This document shows, one piece after another, positions 8,885 to 18,373 of a stretch of DNA of 64,000 nt (within the stretch, counting starts at the first letter, position 1; every line of letters starts with the position of its first letter). This stretch comes from Lentibacillus sp. Marseille-P4043 (GTDB lineage: Bacteria; Bacillota; Bacilli; Bacillales; Amphibacillaceae), in NCBI RefSeq assembly GCF_900258515.1, contig NZ_LT984884.1, forward strand, positions 2,205,353-2,269,352, written 5' to 3'. The position numbers and the translations under genes were made by a program. The notes under the pieces are model-generated. The model made no database searches. It saw only the letters and a program-made list of their open reading frames with translations, and had not been told where the DNA came from.

Positions 8885-10336
8885 ATGTCGGAGGTTATCC
8901 CGCACTGGTTAACCAAACAAGCTTATCTCTCTCCAGATCAACCAGCAATAGAGCATGTGAATGGAGAGATAATTACCTTTTTGAAATTAAAAGAAAGAAG
9001 CCAAGCCTTTGCCAAAAAGCTAGCGAGTAGTGGGGTGAAAAAAGGAGCGCATATTGGAATATTATCGGACAACAATACATCCATGGTAATTGCAATCCAT
9101 GCATTAAGCTATATTGGTGCTGTGTCGGTCATGTTGAATACGCGTTTAACAAAGGAAGAATTGACATATCAGATCGATGATGCAGCAATTTCGCTTGTAT
9201 TAACATCTGACAGTCTTGAAGAAGATGCAATGGATTTACCTGTGTCAGTAAAGACCTTTTCAGAAATAGACAATCTATTGGAAATGGATGTAGCGCTTCT
9301 TACAGAGATAAATTTGGATGATACGTTTACAATTATCTATACTTCTGGAACAACAGGTTTCCCAAAAGGAGTTATCCATACGTACGGTAACCATTGGTGG
9401 AGTGCAATTGGATCAGCATTAAATCTGGGATTAAGTGCCAATGATAAGTGGCTCGCCACATTGCCAATTTTTCATATTGGTGGCTTATCTATTTTTATCA
9501 AAAGTGTTATTTATGGGATGCCTGTCTATATACTAGAAAAATTTGATGAAATAATTGTGCATGATGCTATTTTGCAACGGGGAGTGACAATTGTCTCTGT
9601 TGTTACAGTAATGCTGCAGCGGTTAGTTAACTTAATTGGAGAGGAGCATTATCCAGAGACATTTCGCTGTATGTTGCTAGGTGGTGGTCCTGCTCCAAGA
9701 CCATTATTGGAAAAGGCAAAGGCCAGCCATATTCCCGTTTTTCAATCGTATGGTATGACCGAAACATCGTCCCAAATTGTTACACTAAGTCCTAAAGACG
9801 CATTGGATAAAATTGGTTCGTCTGGTAAACCACTAGTCCCAGCACAACTAAGAATCGCCAAGACAGAAGAAAGTCCCGTCGGTGAAATTTTTGTCAAAGG
9901 TCCAATGGTAACGAACGGCTACTTTAACAAAACAGAGGCAACTTTAAAATCTATTCATGACGGCTGGTTGGCTACAGGTGACTTAGGATATGTAGATGAG
10001 GAAGGTTTTTTATATGTCGTTGATCGACGAAAAGATTTAATTATTTCTGGTGGCGAAAATATTTATCCAACCGAAGTGGAGAGCGTTCTTTCCGGTATGA
10101 CTCAAATCAGTGAGGTTGGTGTTGTTGGCAGTGATGATGATACATGGGGACAAGTACCCGTTGCGTTTATCGTTGCCCAAGATGAAAAAGTGACAAAGGA
10201 AGAAATCATTACCTATGCAAAAAAACGACTAGCCAAATATAAATTACCAAAGCAAATCCATTTTGTTGATCATCTTCCAAGAAACGCCTCCAATAAATTG
10301 GTACGAACCGAATTGGCAAAGTGGTTAAGCAGTTAA
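8885..10336 (+). CDS. menE: o-succinylbenzoate-CoA ligase MenE
   Basis: A 483-residue ANL-superfamily adenylating enzyme converting o-succinylbenzoate, ATP and CoA to OSB-CoA. Seen: P-loop-like YTSGTTGFPKG (152-162), QSYGMTETS, the hinge region ATGDLGY and VVDRRKDLIISGGENIYP, and the C-terminal catalytic Lys471 in RNASNKLVRTEL. Length agrees with Bacillus MenE (about 485). ATG is preceded by AGAGGTGTTGAATC. It is the last men gene here: B. subtilis has menC next, but here a dispersed element starts 6 bp after the stop. Confidence 0.96.
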   Translation: MSEVIPHWLTKQAYLSPDQPAIEHVNGEIITFLKLKERSQAFAKKLASSGVKKGAHIGILSDNNTSMVIAIHALSYIGAVSVMLNTRLTKEELTYQIDDAAISLVLTSDSLEEDAMDLPVSVKTFSEIDNLLEMDVALLTEINLDDTFTIIYTSGTTGFPKGVIHTYGNHWWSAIGSALNLGLSANDKWLATLPIFHIGGLSIFIKSVIYGMPVYILEKFDEIIVHDAILQRGVTIVSVVTVMLQRLVNLIGEEHYPETFRCMLLGGGPAPRPLLEKAKASHIPVFQSYGMTETSSQIVTLSPKDALDKIGSSGKPLVPAQLRIAKTEESPVGEIFVKGPMVTNGYFNKTEATLKSIHDGWLATGDLGYVDEEGFLYVVDRRKDLIISGGENIYPTEVESVLSGMTQISEVGVVGSDDDTWGQVPVAFIVAQDEKVTKEEIITYAKKRLAKYKLPKQIHFVDHLPRNASNKLVRTELAKWLSS

Positions 10337-10342
10337 TTGGCA

Positions 10343-10897
10343 AAGGCTGTTTCCGCATTGTTTGTTGCTTTTCAAAATTTCGTAGTAGCTAGAAAATACG
10401 ACGTAACTAAGAAATTGCTGTCCCACCGTTCCGGAAATACACTACGCTTTCCGCGGGCTCGCGATGAGCCTCCTCGTGAGAAAACCGCTCACTTTGGTGT
10501 CTCATCGTCTTCGCTTTCCCGCAGGACAAGGAATGCTTCGACAGCGTAACATCGCACGCAGAAAATGGATTTTTATTTTCAAGGAGTCTACGTGTATTTC
10601 CTGCGCTAGTGTTGGCTTTCTCGTATTATTACCATTATTAATGCTTGATTAAAGGGAAATATTAAAGCATATATGTCCTCACAAGCAGCCCGTATACACG
10701 TAGACTCCTGGGGGATGAGAGGCATAGGTGAGACCCCGCAGTGCGTTAGCACGAGGAGGCTCTCCAGCCGCCCCCGGAAAGCGAAGTGTATACGGGCTGC
10801 GGGGCATAAAGCAACAAACAATGTGAAACCAACATAATACTTACTGCGCATTTTATATCTGTTGTGACAAAACAACAATTTCTTAGAAAACAATCTT
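10343..10897. repeat. Dispersed GC-rich modular element, copy B (longer, composite)
   Basis: It starts AAGGCTGTTT just after menE and ends GAAAACAATCTT at 10897. Modules: an end module with GCATTGTTTGTTGCTTTTC (10365-10375 region); a 56-nt core (10403-10458) identical to 55156-55211 in copy E; TTCCCGCAGGA; CTACGTGTATTTCCTGCGC; then an inverted partner, GTATACACGTAGACTCCTGG and CCCCGGAAAGCGAAGTGTATA (10690-10800); and the opposite end module with TTTTATATCTGTTGTGACAA. Base composition is much richer in GC than the flanking genes. No convincing coding sequence. Confidence 0.78.
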
Positions 10898-10951
10898 GAC
10901 AAAAATCGTTATTGTTCTGATGTTTCTGTCACAGAAGTTTCAGAAACTAAT

Positions 10952-11001
10952 TGATAAAGATTCTCAAAATCATTGACTAATCATTCAAAAGCAAATAAAC
11001 T
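10952..11001 (+). promoter_or_regulatory. Fur box and promoter of yusV
   Basis: TGATAAAGATTCTCA (10952-10966) fits the 7-1-7 Fur palindrome TGATAATnATTATCA at 13 of 15 positions counting the free centre. Six bases on is TTGACT (10973-10978), 17-bp spacer, TAAACT (10996-11001). Iron-dependent repression of the downstream ATPase gene is the natural reading. Confidence 0.7.
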
Positions 11002-11080
11002 AGAGATACAATACTTATTGAAAAGAGACCATACATAAATGTGTAGGTTTTTTTCATGTAGGATGTGGGGAGAGATTCCG

Positions 11081-11908
11081 ATGCAAACGTTAACAGCGAA
11101 TGATTTAACACTCGGATATGGTGAAGATATTATTATTGATGATTTAAATATAACAATACCTAAAGGTGAAATTACCGTATTTATTGGTGGAAATGGTTGC
11201 GGAAAATCAACATTGCTTCGGTCATTGGCCAGGTTACTCAAGCCAAAAGGTGGAGATGTCGTGCTTGATGGCTCGGATATTGCTAAAATGGGTACAAAAG
11301 AAGTAGCGAAAAAACTGGCAATCCTACCACAAAGTCCTGTTACACCAGAGGGACTGACGGTAATGGAGCTCGTTAAACAAGGCAGACACCCATATCGAGG
11401 CTTTTTGAAATCCTGGTCAAAGGACGACGAAAATGCTGTTAATCATGCGCTTGAAGCTACAAACATGCTTGAATTAAAAGACCGTTCCGTTGATTCATTG
11501 TCTGGTGGACAGCGCCAGCGAGCTTGGATTGCAATGACGTTGGCACAACAAACAGACACCATTCTACTCGATGAACCGACAACTTATTTAGATATGACAC
11601 ATCAAATTGATGTACTTGACCTTTTATTCGAACTAAACGAAAGAGATGGGCGTACTGTTGTTATGGTGTTACATGATTTAAACCTTGCTTGTCGCTATGC
11701 ACATCATATTGTTGCAATTAAAGACAAAAAGGTTTTTGCTCAAGGAAAGCCAGAAGAAATTGTCACTTGCAACTTAGTACATGAAGTGTTTCAAATGAAA
11801 TGTGACGTAACCTTTGACCCGATGTTTGGAACACCAATGTGTATTCCCCATGGAAAAGGTCGTTGTATTTTTGCTAATCGAACACAACCATCTTCCGCAA
11901 TTCAATAA
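11081..11908 (+). CDS. yusV: Iron-siderophore ABC transporter ATPase (YusV/FecE type)
   Basis: A 275-residue ABC ATPase for ferric-siderophore import. Motifs: Walker A GGNGCGKS (36-43), Q-loop Gln84, signature LSGGQRQR (140-147), Walker B ILLDEP (161-166), switch HDLN. The start chosen is ATG 11081, preceded by GGGGAGAGATTCCG; a longer frame upstream has no good ribosome binding site. No permease or binding-protein gene is adjacent. This matches B. subtilis YusV, an orphan ATPase of identical length that serves several siderophore permeases. A Fur box and promoter lie upstream. Which siderophores it serves here cannot be told. Confidence 0.88.
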   Translation: MQTLTANDLTLGYGEDIIIDDLNITIPKGEITVFIGGNGCGKSTLLRSLARLLKPKGGDVVLDGSDIAKMGTKEVAKKLAILPQSPVTPEGLTVMELVKQGRHPYRGFLKSWSKDDENAVNHALEATNMLELKDRSVDSLSGGQRQRAWIAMTLAQQTDTILLDEPTTYLDMTHQIDVLDLLFELNERDGRTVVMVLHDLNLACRYAHHIVAIKDKKVFAQGKPEEIVTCNLVHEVFQMKCDVTFDPMFGTPMCIPHGKGRCIFANRTQPSSAIQ

Positions 11909-11918
11909 ATTTTATCCG

Positions 11919-11948
11919 CCCATCAATGACAGGTATTGATGGGCTTTT
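11919..11948 (+). terminator. Terminator of yusV
   Basis: CCCATCAAT (11919-11927) pairs with ATTGATGGG (11935-11943), then CTTTTTGG. Confidence 0.85.
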
Positions 11949-12066
11949 TGGTCCTAATTTGATTTTTTGTTTGTGTAAATTTAACCGCTGAAAACGAAAT
12001 CTACTGCTTCTGTTTCCATACATGATTCTTATTTTTTTAGCCACATTAAGAACAGGAGGTGTGGAT

Positions 12067-12393
12067 ATGGAAAAAGAAAAGAAGAAATTTTATATTAATA
12101 TGGGAAGCAGGGAAATATCCCAAATGAAATATCACAATAATGAAGAACTGGTTATCTATGCAACAGAAGACGAAGCAAGTGCATTACGGCATAAAATGAA
12201 TGATATGGATGACGCGGATTTTCGTGCTTTTTTTCGTGCCCATGTACCGATTATGCCATACCACAATGATGAATCGAATGATGATTATGATAATGGTATG
12301 ACTGAGGCGTTTCAAATGATTTATGAACTTGGTGATGATGAAACCCGAACACATATTGATAACATGGGAGTGTTATCGGACAGACAATTGTAG
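12067..12393 (+). CDS. Small acidic protein of unknown function
   Basis: I do not recognise this 108-residue protein with confidence. It is soluble, with no signal peptide or membrane segment, a lysine-rich start (MEKEKKKFYINMG) and a strongly acidic second half with the run NDESNDDYDNGM. It may be two short alpha-beta units with the helix EDEASALRHKMNDMDDADFR. The start is ATG 12067 because AGGAGGT ends 6 bp upstream. It lies between yusV and a secreted protein gene and has its own weak 3' hairpin, so it is probably monocistronic. Coding status is supported by the ribosome binding site and codon use. Confidence 0.75.
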   Translation: MEKEKKKFYINMGSREISQMKYHNNEELVIYATEDEASALRHKMNDMDDADFRAFFRAHVPIMPYHNDESNDDYDNGMTEAFQMIYELGDDETRTHIDNMGVLSDRQL

Positions 12394-12400
12394 TGTACCA

Positions 12401-12431
12401 GGGAATTTGATTTAAATGTATCAAGTTCCCT
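12401..12431 (+). terminator. Possible terminator after the small acidic protein gene
   Basis: GGGAATTTGAT pairs with ATCAAGTTCCC (one mismatch or wobble), but only a weak T-rich tract (TACTTCTT) follows. Confidence 0.45.
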
Positions 12432-12532
12432 ACTTCTTGCACTGTAGATGGAAATAAATGTTTATCCCTCTCTAAAAAAAGGAATAACGTATTGTAAGTA
12501 ACATATACATACAACTTGGAGGGGGAGCATGT

Positions 12533-13105
12533 ATGAAACTTATAAGGAAGATTAGTACAACTGTTATCATATTAACTTTATTATTTATTGTCCAGACATC
12601 TGGCATACAAACTGCTTCTGCAATTAAATATAATAGTGCTGAGAATCATACGGTATCAGTTACATCAGTCTCAAAGGTAAATCCGATAAAACGAAACAAA
12701 CAAACAGAAACCGCTTATAAATCGTTATCTAAAAAAGTTATCGCTAAGACGAACAAATTCATGACATTACTAGTTCAAAAAACGGATGATTATTACAAAG
12801 TAAGGAATTATCAAACCAAGGAGGAATTAAGTAAGGCGTTTAAAAAGGTTGCTTCTGAAAAGGTAGCAAAAAAATACATTGACGCTTTTTATAATGAACA
12901 GCCCGACGGATTATATATTGTTCCAACAGAAACACCAGCCTGGTTTAATGAAAAAAATGACTTTCGTATGATACAATTAAAACAGAATCAAGCAAAGGTA
13001 ATACAACATAACAGTTCCGATTTACATGGTAACTACACAATTGAATTGATATTCACGTATAGTAAAGATGACTGGAAGATCACGAATATTGATTATTCTT
13101 ACTAA
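12533..13105 (+). CDS. Secreted protein of unknown function
   Basis: A 190-residue protein with a clear Sec signal peptide: MKLIRK, a hydrophobic core of about residues 8-24, and a likely cut after ASA near residue 30. The mature part is basic, lysine-rich, with a helical segment around residues 55-110 and a C-terminal beta-rich part ending in YSKDDWKITNIDYSY. This resembles the small NTF2-like or DUF-type tail domains of Bacillus exported proteins, which I cannot name securely. ATG 12533 is preceded by GGAGGGGGAGCATGT. It precedes ytkD by about 30 bp, so read-through into ytkD is likely. Confidence 0.75.
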   Translation: MKLIRKISTTVIILTLLFIVQTSGIQTASAIKYNSAENHTVSVTSVSKVNPIKRNKQTETAYKSLSKKVIAKTNKFMTLLVQKTDDYYKVRNYQTKEELSKAFKKVASEKVAKKYIDAFYNEQPDGLYIVPTETPAWFNEKNDFRMIQLKQNQAKVIQHNSSDLHGNYTIELIFTYSKDDWKITNIDYSY

Positions 13106-13134
13106 CTTTTGATGAAATGAAGGCAGTTGAACGA

Positions 13135-13614
13135 ATGAATACATTTAGAGATTATTACAATAACGAGGTTAAACTTTCTTTTGCTAATCATCCATTTTCA
13201 AATGACCCTAAGCATGTTTGGGTGATTTGTAAATTTAATGATGATTGGTTATTAACAAAGCACAAAGACAGGGGATTAGAATTTCCAGGTGGTAAAGTAG
13301 AAAATGATGAATCGGCGGATCAAGCAGCAATACGTGAAGTTATGGAAGAAACTGGTGGAATAGTGAAATCTATTCGTTATATTGGTCAATACTTTGTTGC
13401 TGGAAAAGGTGGGAATATCATTAAAAATGTGTATTTTGCAAAGATTGACGAACTAACATTGCAGAATACTTATTATGAAACGGATGGTCCTGTATTATTG
13501 AATGCTATTCCAAAAGATGTGAAGCATAATGATCTGTTTAGCTTTATCATGAAAGATGGTGTGCTAACACATTGTATGGGGCACATAAAGAAAAACGCTA
13601 GTGCTTTTTTCTAA
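13135..13614 (+). CDS. ytkD: Nudix 8-oxo-dGTP-type triphosphatase YtkD
   Basis: A 159-residue Nudix hydrolase, probably sanitising oxidised purine nucleotides (8-oxo-dGTP) in the cytosol as in B. subtilis YtkD. The Nudix box runs from GGKVENDES at 52 to REVMEETGG ending at 75, with the REVxEE core intact. The N-terminus FRDYYNNEVKLSF and C-terminal SFIMKDGVL match YtkD. Start ATG 13135 has GAAGG 11 bp upstream and gives the family length of about 158; an in-frame ATG at 13117 is less likely. Order beside the ytl transporter is as in B. subtilis. Confidence 0.93.
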   Translation: MNTFRDYYNNEVKLSFANHPFSNDPKHVWVICKFNDDWLLTKHKDRGLEFPGGKVENDESADQAAIREVMEETGGIVKSIRYIGQYFVAGKGGNIIKNVYFAKIDELTLQNTYYETDGPVLLNAIPKDVKHNDLFSFIMKDGVLTHCMGHIKKNASAFF

Positions 13615-13620
13615 CAAACG

Positions 13621-13650
13621 AAACGCCTGCATGAAGTGCAGGCGTTTTGT
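13621..13650. terminator. Bidirectional terminator between ytkD and the ytlD-type permease
   Basis: AAACGCCTGCA (13621-13631) pairs with TGCAGGCGTTT (13637-13647); T-rich on the plus side, AAACG/CGTTT symmetric on the other. It serves the two convergent genes. Confidence 0.85.
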
Positions 13651-13652
13651 CG

Positions 13653-14459
13653 TTAACCTGTATGCTTGATCAGCCAGCTTTCCATTTTTTCTACAATTTT
13701 GTACATGATACCTGCTACGATTGCTATTAAAATCAAACTGGACATAACTAATGTGAAATCAAAAACTTGGAACCCATAGACAATTAAATAACCTAGTCCT
13801 TCCTTCGAAACGAGAAACTCACCTACAATAACACCGACCCAAGAAAGCCCAACGTTAACTTTTAAGGTGGAAATCATGGTCGGGAGTGTAGCTGGAAATA
13901 TTGCTTCTTTAAAACATTGCCAACGAGTGGCTCCAAAGCTTTTTAACACTTTCTCATAGTTCGGATCAACTTCCCTAAATCCGGAGTAAACAACAAGTGT
14001 CGTAATGACGACGGAGATTATTGCACCCATCGCAATGATCGAAATATAACCAGGACCGAGTGCAACAATAATGATTGGTCCAAGTGCAACCTTAGGCATT
14101 GCATTTCCGATTACCAAATAAGGATCCATAATTTTAGATAGTCTGCGTGAAGTCCATAAAATGGTAGCTATCAAGATACCAAGTATAGTTCCGATAATAA
14201 ATCCGAGCACTGTTTCAATCAATGTTACTTGCACATGGGGGATTATCGAACCATCAGAAAATTTATCAATTAATTGGTTCACAATTTTTGATGGTGAACT
14301 AAACAATAATGGATCAATCCAATATAATCTGCTGGCAATTTCCCATAGCGCAAAGAAACCAATTAAAATAATAATTTGCCATGAAAAAACAATCTTTTTT
14401 TCACGCTTTAATTTATTTTTATAGTTTTCAAAAAGGTGGTGATCAGGTTTCTGTTGCAT
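13653..14459 (-). CDS. ytlD: ABC importer permease (YtlD; SsuC/ThiX-like)
   Basis: A 268-residue BPD-type permease with about six transmembrane helices. The cytoplasmic EAA-like loop is near [19 protein letters not shown]. Together with the ATPase and binding protein upstream it forms an importer of the SsuABC/ThiXYZ class. Start chosen: ATG at 14459 (MQQKPDHH), since AAGGTGG sits 12 bp upstream; this overlaps the end of the ATPase gene by 17 bp, implying translational coupling. Substrate is unknown: aromatic or pyrimidine-like thiamin precursors and alkane sulfonates are both used by relatives. Confidence 0.88.
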   Translation of the reverse strand: MQQKPDHHLFENYKNKLKREKKIVFSWQIIILIGFFALWEIASRLYWIDPLLFSSPSKIVNQLIDKFSDGSIIPHVQVTLIETVLGFIIGTILGILIATILWTSRRLSKIMDPYLVIGNAMPKVALGPIIIVALGPGYISIIAMGAIISVVITTLVVYSGFREVDPNYEKVLKSFGATRWQCFKEAIFPATLPTMISTLKVNVGLSWVGVIVGEFLVSKEGLGYLIVYGFQVFDFTLVMSSLILIAIVAGIMYKIVEKMESWLIKHTG

Positions 14460-15255
14460 CAGTATTAGGCACCACCTTTTTATTAGAAGTTGAATCATTA
14501 TCATTCAGCGCATCCCAAATCCTATCAAATAACAACTGATACTTTGGGTGTCTGCGGACTAAAAACGGTGTTTCATTACGTAATTCAATTGGAACCTCAA
14601 ACACTTTAGCAATTGAACCAGGATTAGCATCCATTAAAAGAATTCGATCGCTCATAGAAATAGCTTCGCCAATATCGTGCGTTACCAAAATTGCTGTTTT
14701 ATGATAGGATCGTAAAAGTTTGGAAACTAAGTCTTCCAGTTTAAGCTTCGTTTGATAATCAAGTGCCGAAAATGGTTCATCCAACAACAAGATCTTTGGA
14801 TTTGTGATCAATGTACGCACTAAGGCAACACGTTGACGCATCCCTCCTGATAATGAATCTGGATAAGCATTCGCAACTGCTGGCAAATCAACTTCTTTTA
14901 GCAGTTGTAAGGCTTCCTCTTTAGAATCATTTATTTTTTTACGTCCGATTTTCGGCCCGATTAGGACATTATCGATAATGGTTTTCCACGGAAACAAATA
15001 ATCTTGTTGCAGCATATAGCCAATTGCTAGTTTCGATTCACGTAAGGATTTTCCCTCTAGTAAAACATCACCGGTAGTTTGCTCCATAATGCCAGCAATA
15101 ATAGAAAGAATCGTTGACTTGCCACAACCACTTGGACCAAGCAAGGCAACAAATTCACCATCACGGACTGAAAAAGAAATATCATCCAATGCTTTTGTAT
15201 AGCTTTTTTTTGAAAAATAATGGTGCGATACATGTTCTAAGGTAAGAAATGACAT
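14443..15255 (-). CDS. ytlC: ABC importer ATPase (YtlC; SsuB/ThiZ-like)
   Basis: A 270-residue nitrate/sulfonate/taurine-class ABC ATPase. Walker A GPSGCGKS (40-47), Q-loop in [10 protein letters not shown] (81-90), signature LSGGMRQR (135-142), Walker B ILLLDEP (155-161) and the H-loop VTHD. The start is ATG 15255, with AGGAGG 9 bp upstream; a TTG two codons earlier lies too close to the ribosome binding site. It is the middle gene of a three-gene leftward operon, binding protein to ATPase to permease, with a 13-bp gap from the former. Confidence 0.9.
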   Translation of the reverse strand: MSFLTLEHVSHHYFSKKSYTKALDDISFSVRDGEFVALLGPSGCGKSTILSIIAGIMEQTTGDVLLEGKSLRESKLAIGYMLQQDYLFPWKTIIDNVLIGPKIGRKKINDSKEEALQLLKEVDLPAVANAYPDSLSGGMRQRVALVRTLITNPKILLLDEPFSALDYQTKLKLEDLVSKLLRSYHKTAILVTHDIGEAISMSDRILLMDANPGSIAKVFEVPIELRNETPFLVRRHPKYQLLFDRIWDALNDNDSTSNKKVVPNTDATET

Positions 15256-15268
15256 GAACAATTCCCTC

Positions 15269-16267
15269 CTACTTACCTATAACTTCCTCAGCAATTTTTG
15301 TATTTACCAGATCTTCATAGGATACTTCTTCTGGCAGTTCCCCGGCTTCTTCCATAATCGCCTTTAGATTGTTCCATTCTTCCTGATCTAAAATAGGATC
15401 AGTAGCAAAAGATCCCTGATTTTTATACCGTTCAATCGATGAAGCTAGCATCTCAATATCTGTATCCTCAAAATATGGCTGAATTACCTTTGCAATCGCT
15501 TCAGCATCGTTGTCTTGAACCCATTGTTGTGCTTTGTATACCGCTTTTGTAAAATTCTTGATGTCGTTTTCGTTCTCGCTAATATAACTATTTTTTGCCA
15601 TAAATACGGTATATGGCACTTGGCCGGATTCTTCACCAAAAGATGCAATGATATGGCCTTTTCCCTCTTTTTCAAAAATACTTGCAGTTGGTTCGAATAG
15701 TTGAACATATTCTGCGTCACCAGACACAAAGGAACCTGGGATATTGGCAAATTCAATATTTTGTAATAAGTTTAAGTCTGCATGTGGGTCAATATCATGT
15801 TGCTTAAGTACGAATTCACCAACCATTTGTGGCATCCCACCTTTGCGCTGGCCTAAAAATGTACTATCTTTTAGTTCATCCCACGTGAAATCAGGGTGTG
15901 GGTCTTTCGCAACTAAAAATGTACCATCTGTTTGTGTTAATTGGGCAAAATTAACAGCATAGTCTTTTGAATCCTGGCCGTAAACATACATTGATGTTTC
16001 AGAACCAACAAGAGCCACATCTACACCATCTGATAACAGAGCTGTCATCGTTTTATCACCACCCCAGGTTGTTTGGAGTTCCACATCTAATCCCTCTTCT
16101 TCAAAAAACCCTTTTTCGATGGCAACATATTGTGGTGCATAAAATAATGAACGGGTTACTTCAGCAAGTTTAATAGATGTGTTTTCGGCTTTTTGATTAG
16201 AGCCGCAAGCTGCTAGGAAAATGAGCATTATACTGGAAAAGAGCATAAAATACGTTAATTTTCTCAT
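15269..16267 (-). CDS. ytlA: ABC importer substrate-binding lipoprotein (YtlA; NMT1/ThiY-like)
   Basis: A 332-residue lipoprotein: signal MRKLTYFMLF plus hydrophobic core, lipobox LAAC with Cys21. The mature part is a type-2 periplasmic-binding fold of the NMT1/THI5-SsuA class, with the opening YAPQYVAIEKGFFEEEGLDV and GSETSMYVYG. Start ATG 16267 has AAAGGA 9 bp before it. B. subtilis has the equivalent ytlA-ytlC-ytlD cluster at this position. Relatives bind hydroxymethylpyrimidine, formylaminopyrimidine or sulfonates. No thiamin or sulfur riboswitch is visible upstream, so the ligand stays open. Confidence 0.88.
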   Translation of the reverse strand: MRKLTYFMLFSSIMLIFLAACGSNQKAENTSIKLAEVTRSLFYAPQYVAIEKGFFEEEGLDVELQTTWGGDKTMTALLSDGVDVALVGSETSMYVYGQDSKDYAVNFAQLTQTDGTFLVAKDPHPDFTWDELKDSTFLGQRKGGMPQMVGEFVLKQHDIDPHADLNLLQNIEFANIPGSFVSGDAEYVQLFEPTASIFEKEGKGHIIASFGEESGQVPYTVFMAKNSYISENENDIKNFTKAVYKAQQWVQDNDAEAIAKVIQPYFEDTDIEMLASSIERYKNQGSFATDPILDQEEWNNLKAIMEEAGELPEEVSYEDLVNTKIAEEVIGK

Positions 16268-16441
16268 GCAAATCGTTCCTTTCCGTTTCAAATGGGTGTT
16301 TCAACATAGTGTATGTTTTTGTAGAAAATGTGTGAACGCCTAGGGAAAAGGAAATTAAAATGCACCAACATTGACGCTGGGTTTACTAGTCACCCGTGGA
16401 AAGGAGAGTAGTAGTAACAATCCATAGAAAAGCTACCAAAT

Positions 16442-16472
16442 AAAAAAACCGACCTCCATATGGAGACCGGTT
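16442..16472 (-). terminator. Terminator of pckA
   Basis: On the minus strand AACCGGTCTCCAT pairs with ATGGAGGTCGGTT (two G-U pairs), then TTTTTAT. It lies about 115 bp past the pckA stop, in the otherwise empty 16292-16587 gap. Confidence 0.8.
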
Positions 16473-16587
16473 GTCAGAATGATGCTGACTAGTTCGCTTT
16501 TCAGTTTTACAACAAGCTGACAACTAACCAAAGCCATTGCTTGTTCTTGAAACTATTAAATATCCATAAAGGATGAGTAAACAATTA

Positions 16588-18180
16588 TTATTCAGGCTTG
16601 TAAATAGGGCCTGCTTGCATAATATCTTCACTTGCTTGCGTGAATTTGTTGAAGTTTTCATGAAATTTAGTTGCGAGTACTTTAGCTGCTTCATCATAGG
16701 CTGTTTTGTCAGCCCAGGTGTTTTTCGGTATTAGTACTTCATCAGGTACACCAGGAACATGCATTGGCATTTCTAATCCGAAAATGTCATCTTTTACTGT
16801 TTCAACGGTATTTAATTCACCTTCCAAGGCAGAATGTATCATTGCCCTTGTATACGAAAGTTTCATGCGATTCCCAACACCGTATGAACCACCAGTCCAG
16901 CCTGTATTTACTAAGAAAACATTAGAATGGAACTGATCAATCTTTTCACCAAGCATTTCAGCATAAGTGGACGGTGCTAACGGTAGAAATGGTGAACCAA
17001 AGCACGCCGAAAATGTCGCTTGTGGCTCTGTAACCCCACGTTCTGTCCCGGCAAGTTTACTTGTGTATCCACTTAAGAAATGGTACATCGCTTGTTCTTT
17101 TGTTAACTTGCTGATTGGTGGTAATGTACCGGAAGCATCAGCAGTTAAAAAGATAATCGTGTTTGGGTGACCAGCGACACTAGGTGTTACAATATTATCA
17201 ATGTTTTCCAGTGAGTATGCTGCCCGGGTATTTTCCGTCAGTACAGTGTTGTCATAATCCGGCAATCTAGATTCCTTGTCAATGATGACATTTTCCAGGA
17301 CAGAGCCAAAACGTATTGCGTTGAAAATTTGTGGTTCTTTTTCCTTGGACAAATTGATGCATTTTGCATAGCAACCGCCCTCAATATTGAACACACCATT
17401 AGGACTCCAGCCATGCTCATCATCACCAATCAGACGGCGATAAGGGTCAGCTGATAATGTCGTTTTACCTGTTCCGGATAAACCAAAGAACAAGGCAACA
17501 TCTCCTTCTTGACCAACGTTCGCGGAACAATGCATCGAAAGTACATTTTTTTGTGGTAGTAAATAGTTCATTACAGAGAAAATTGATTTTTTAATTTCTC
17601 CCGCATATTCTGTTCCGCCGATTAAAATAATCCGTCGCTTGAAGGAAACGAGAATAAACGTCTCTGAATTTGTTCCGTCAATTGCTGGGTCTGCTTTATA
17701 TGTTGGTGCAGAAACCACCGTAAATTCAGCATGATGCGATTTTAACTCTTCTTCAGTTGGTGTAATGAATAATTGTCTAGCAAATAAGTTATGCCATGCA
17801 TATTCGTTAATTACCTGAATTGGCAAACGATGCTTTTTATCTGCACCGGCAAATCCTTTAAAGGAATACAATTCATTTTTATCTTTTAAATAAGCTATGA
17901 CTTTCTCGTATAGCTGGTTAAATTTATCTTCATCGATTGCTTGGTTTACAAGACCCCAATCAATAAACTGTTCACAAATGTCATCTTTCACGATAAACTT
18001 ATCTTTAGGTGAACGTCCGGTATATTTTCCTGTTGTTGCTTGAATTGCACCTGTTGCTGTCAATACTCCTTCGTTCCTTGCTAAGATTTTTTCAACTAGC
18101 TGAGGTACCGATAAATTGTGCTGGATATTCCCTTGCGCTAAAAGTTCATCCGATACGGTTGATCGTTCCATCGATTTCAT
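16588..18180 (-). CDS. pckA: Phosphoenolpyruvate carboxykinase (ATP)
   Basis: A 530-residue ATP-type PEPCK, which converts oxaloacetate and ATP to PEP, CO2 and ADP in gluconeogenesis. Seen: [11 protein letters not shown] (54-64), [12 protein letters not shown] (188-199), kinase-1a loop GLSGTGKT (233-240), Mg-binding kinase-2 IGDDEHGW (251-258) and [14 protein letters not shown]. Length matches B. subtilis PckA (527). ATG 18180 follows AAGGAAGG; ATG 18171 is a possible alternative. It is divergent from metK, as in B. subtilis, where pckA is repressed by CcpN under glycolytic conditions; no operator was established here. Confidence 0.98.
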   Translation of the reverse strand: MKSMERSTVSDELLAQGNIQHNLSVPQLVEKILARNEGVLTATGAIQATTGKYTGRSPKDKFIVKDDICEQFIDWGLVNQAIDEDKFNQLYEKVIAYLKDKNELYSFKGFAGADKKHRLPIQVINEYAWHNLFARQLFITPTEEELKSHHAEFTVVSAPTYKADPAIDGTNSETFILVSFKRRIILIGGTEYAGEIKKSIFSVMNYLLPQKNVLSMHCSANVGQEGDVALFFGLSGTGKTTLSADPYRRLIGDDEHGWSPNGVFNIEGGCYAKCINLSKEKEPQIFNAIRFGSVLENVIIDKESRLPDYDNTVLTENTRAAYSLENIDNIVTPSVAGHPNTIIFLTADASGTLPPISKLTKEQAMYHFLSGYTSKLAGTERGVTEPQATFSACFGSPFLPLAPSTYAEMLGEKIDQFHSNVFLVNTGWTGGSYGVGNRMKLSYTRAMIHSALEGELNTVETVKDDIFGLEMPMHVPGVPDEVLIPKNTWADKTAYDEAAKVLATKFHENFNKFTQASEDIMQAGPIYKPE

Positions 18181-18251
18181 ATATGATACCTTCCTTTTTG
18201 ATGGATTTTTTTATAGAGCCATGAAACGGTTTTCTTTTAAATCTGTTTATT

Positions 18252-18279
18252 AGTATAACACATTTATTTAATTAGTCCA
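18252..18279 (-). promoter_or_regulatory. Probable pckA promoter
   Basis: Minus-strand TGGACT (rc of 18274-18279), 16-bp spacer, TATACT (rc of 18252-18257), about 70 bp before the pckA ATG. The -35 is weak, fitting an activated or repressed promoter. Confidence 0.5.
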
Positions 18280-18327
18280 TACTAATATATTATTTTATTT
18301 AAAATGTTGTGCTGTCCTTTGAAAAAG

Positions 18328-18356
18328 TTGACACATCACAACGATTTCGGTACGAT
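18328..18356 (+). promoter_or_regulatory. metK promoter
   Basis: TTGACA (18328-18333), 17-bp spacer, TACGAT (18351-18356), directly upstream of the SAM riboswitch. Confidence 0.8.
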
Positions 18357-18373
18357 AAAACGTGAACGGACAC

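Noticed and set aside
10337..10652. Short reading frames after menE, as if a gene remnant of menC
   Set aside because: The sequence is the dispersed repeat with copies elsewhere; no MenC motifs appear in any frame.
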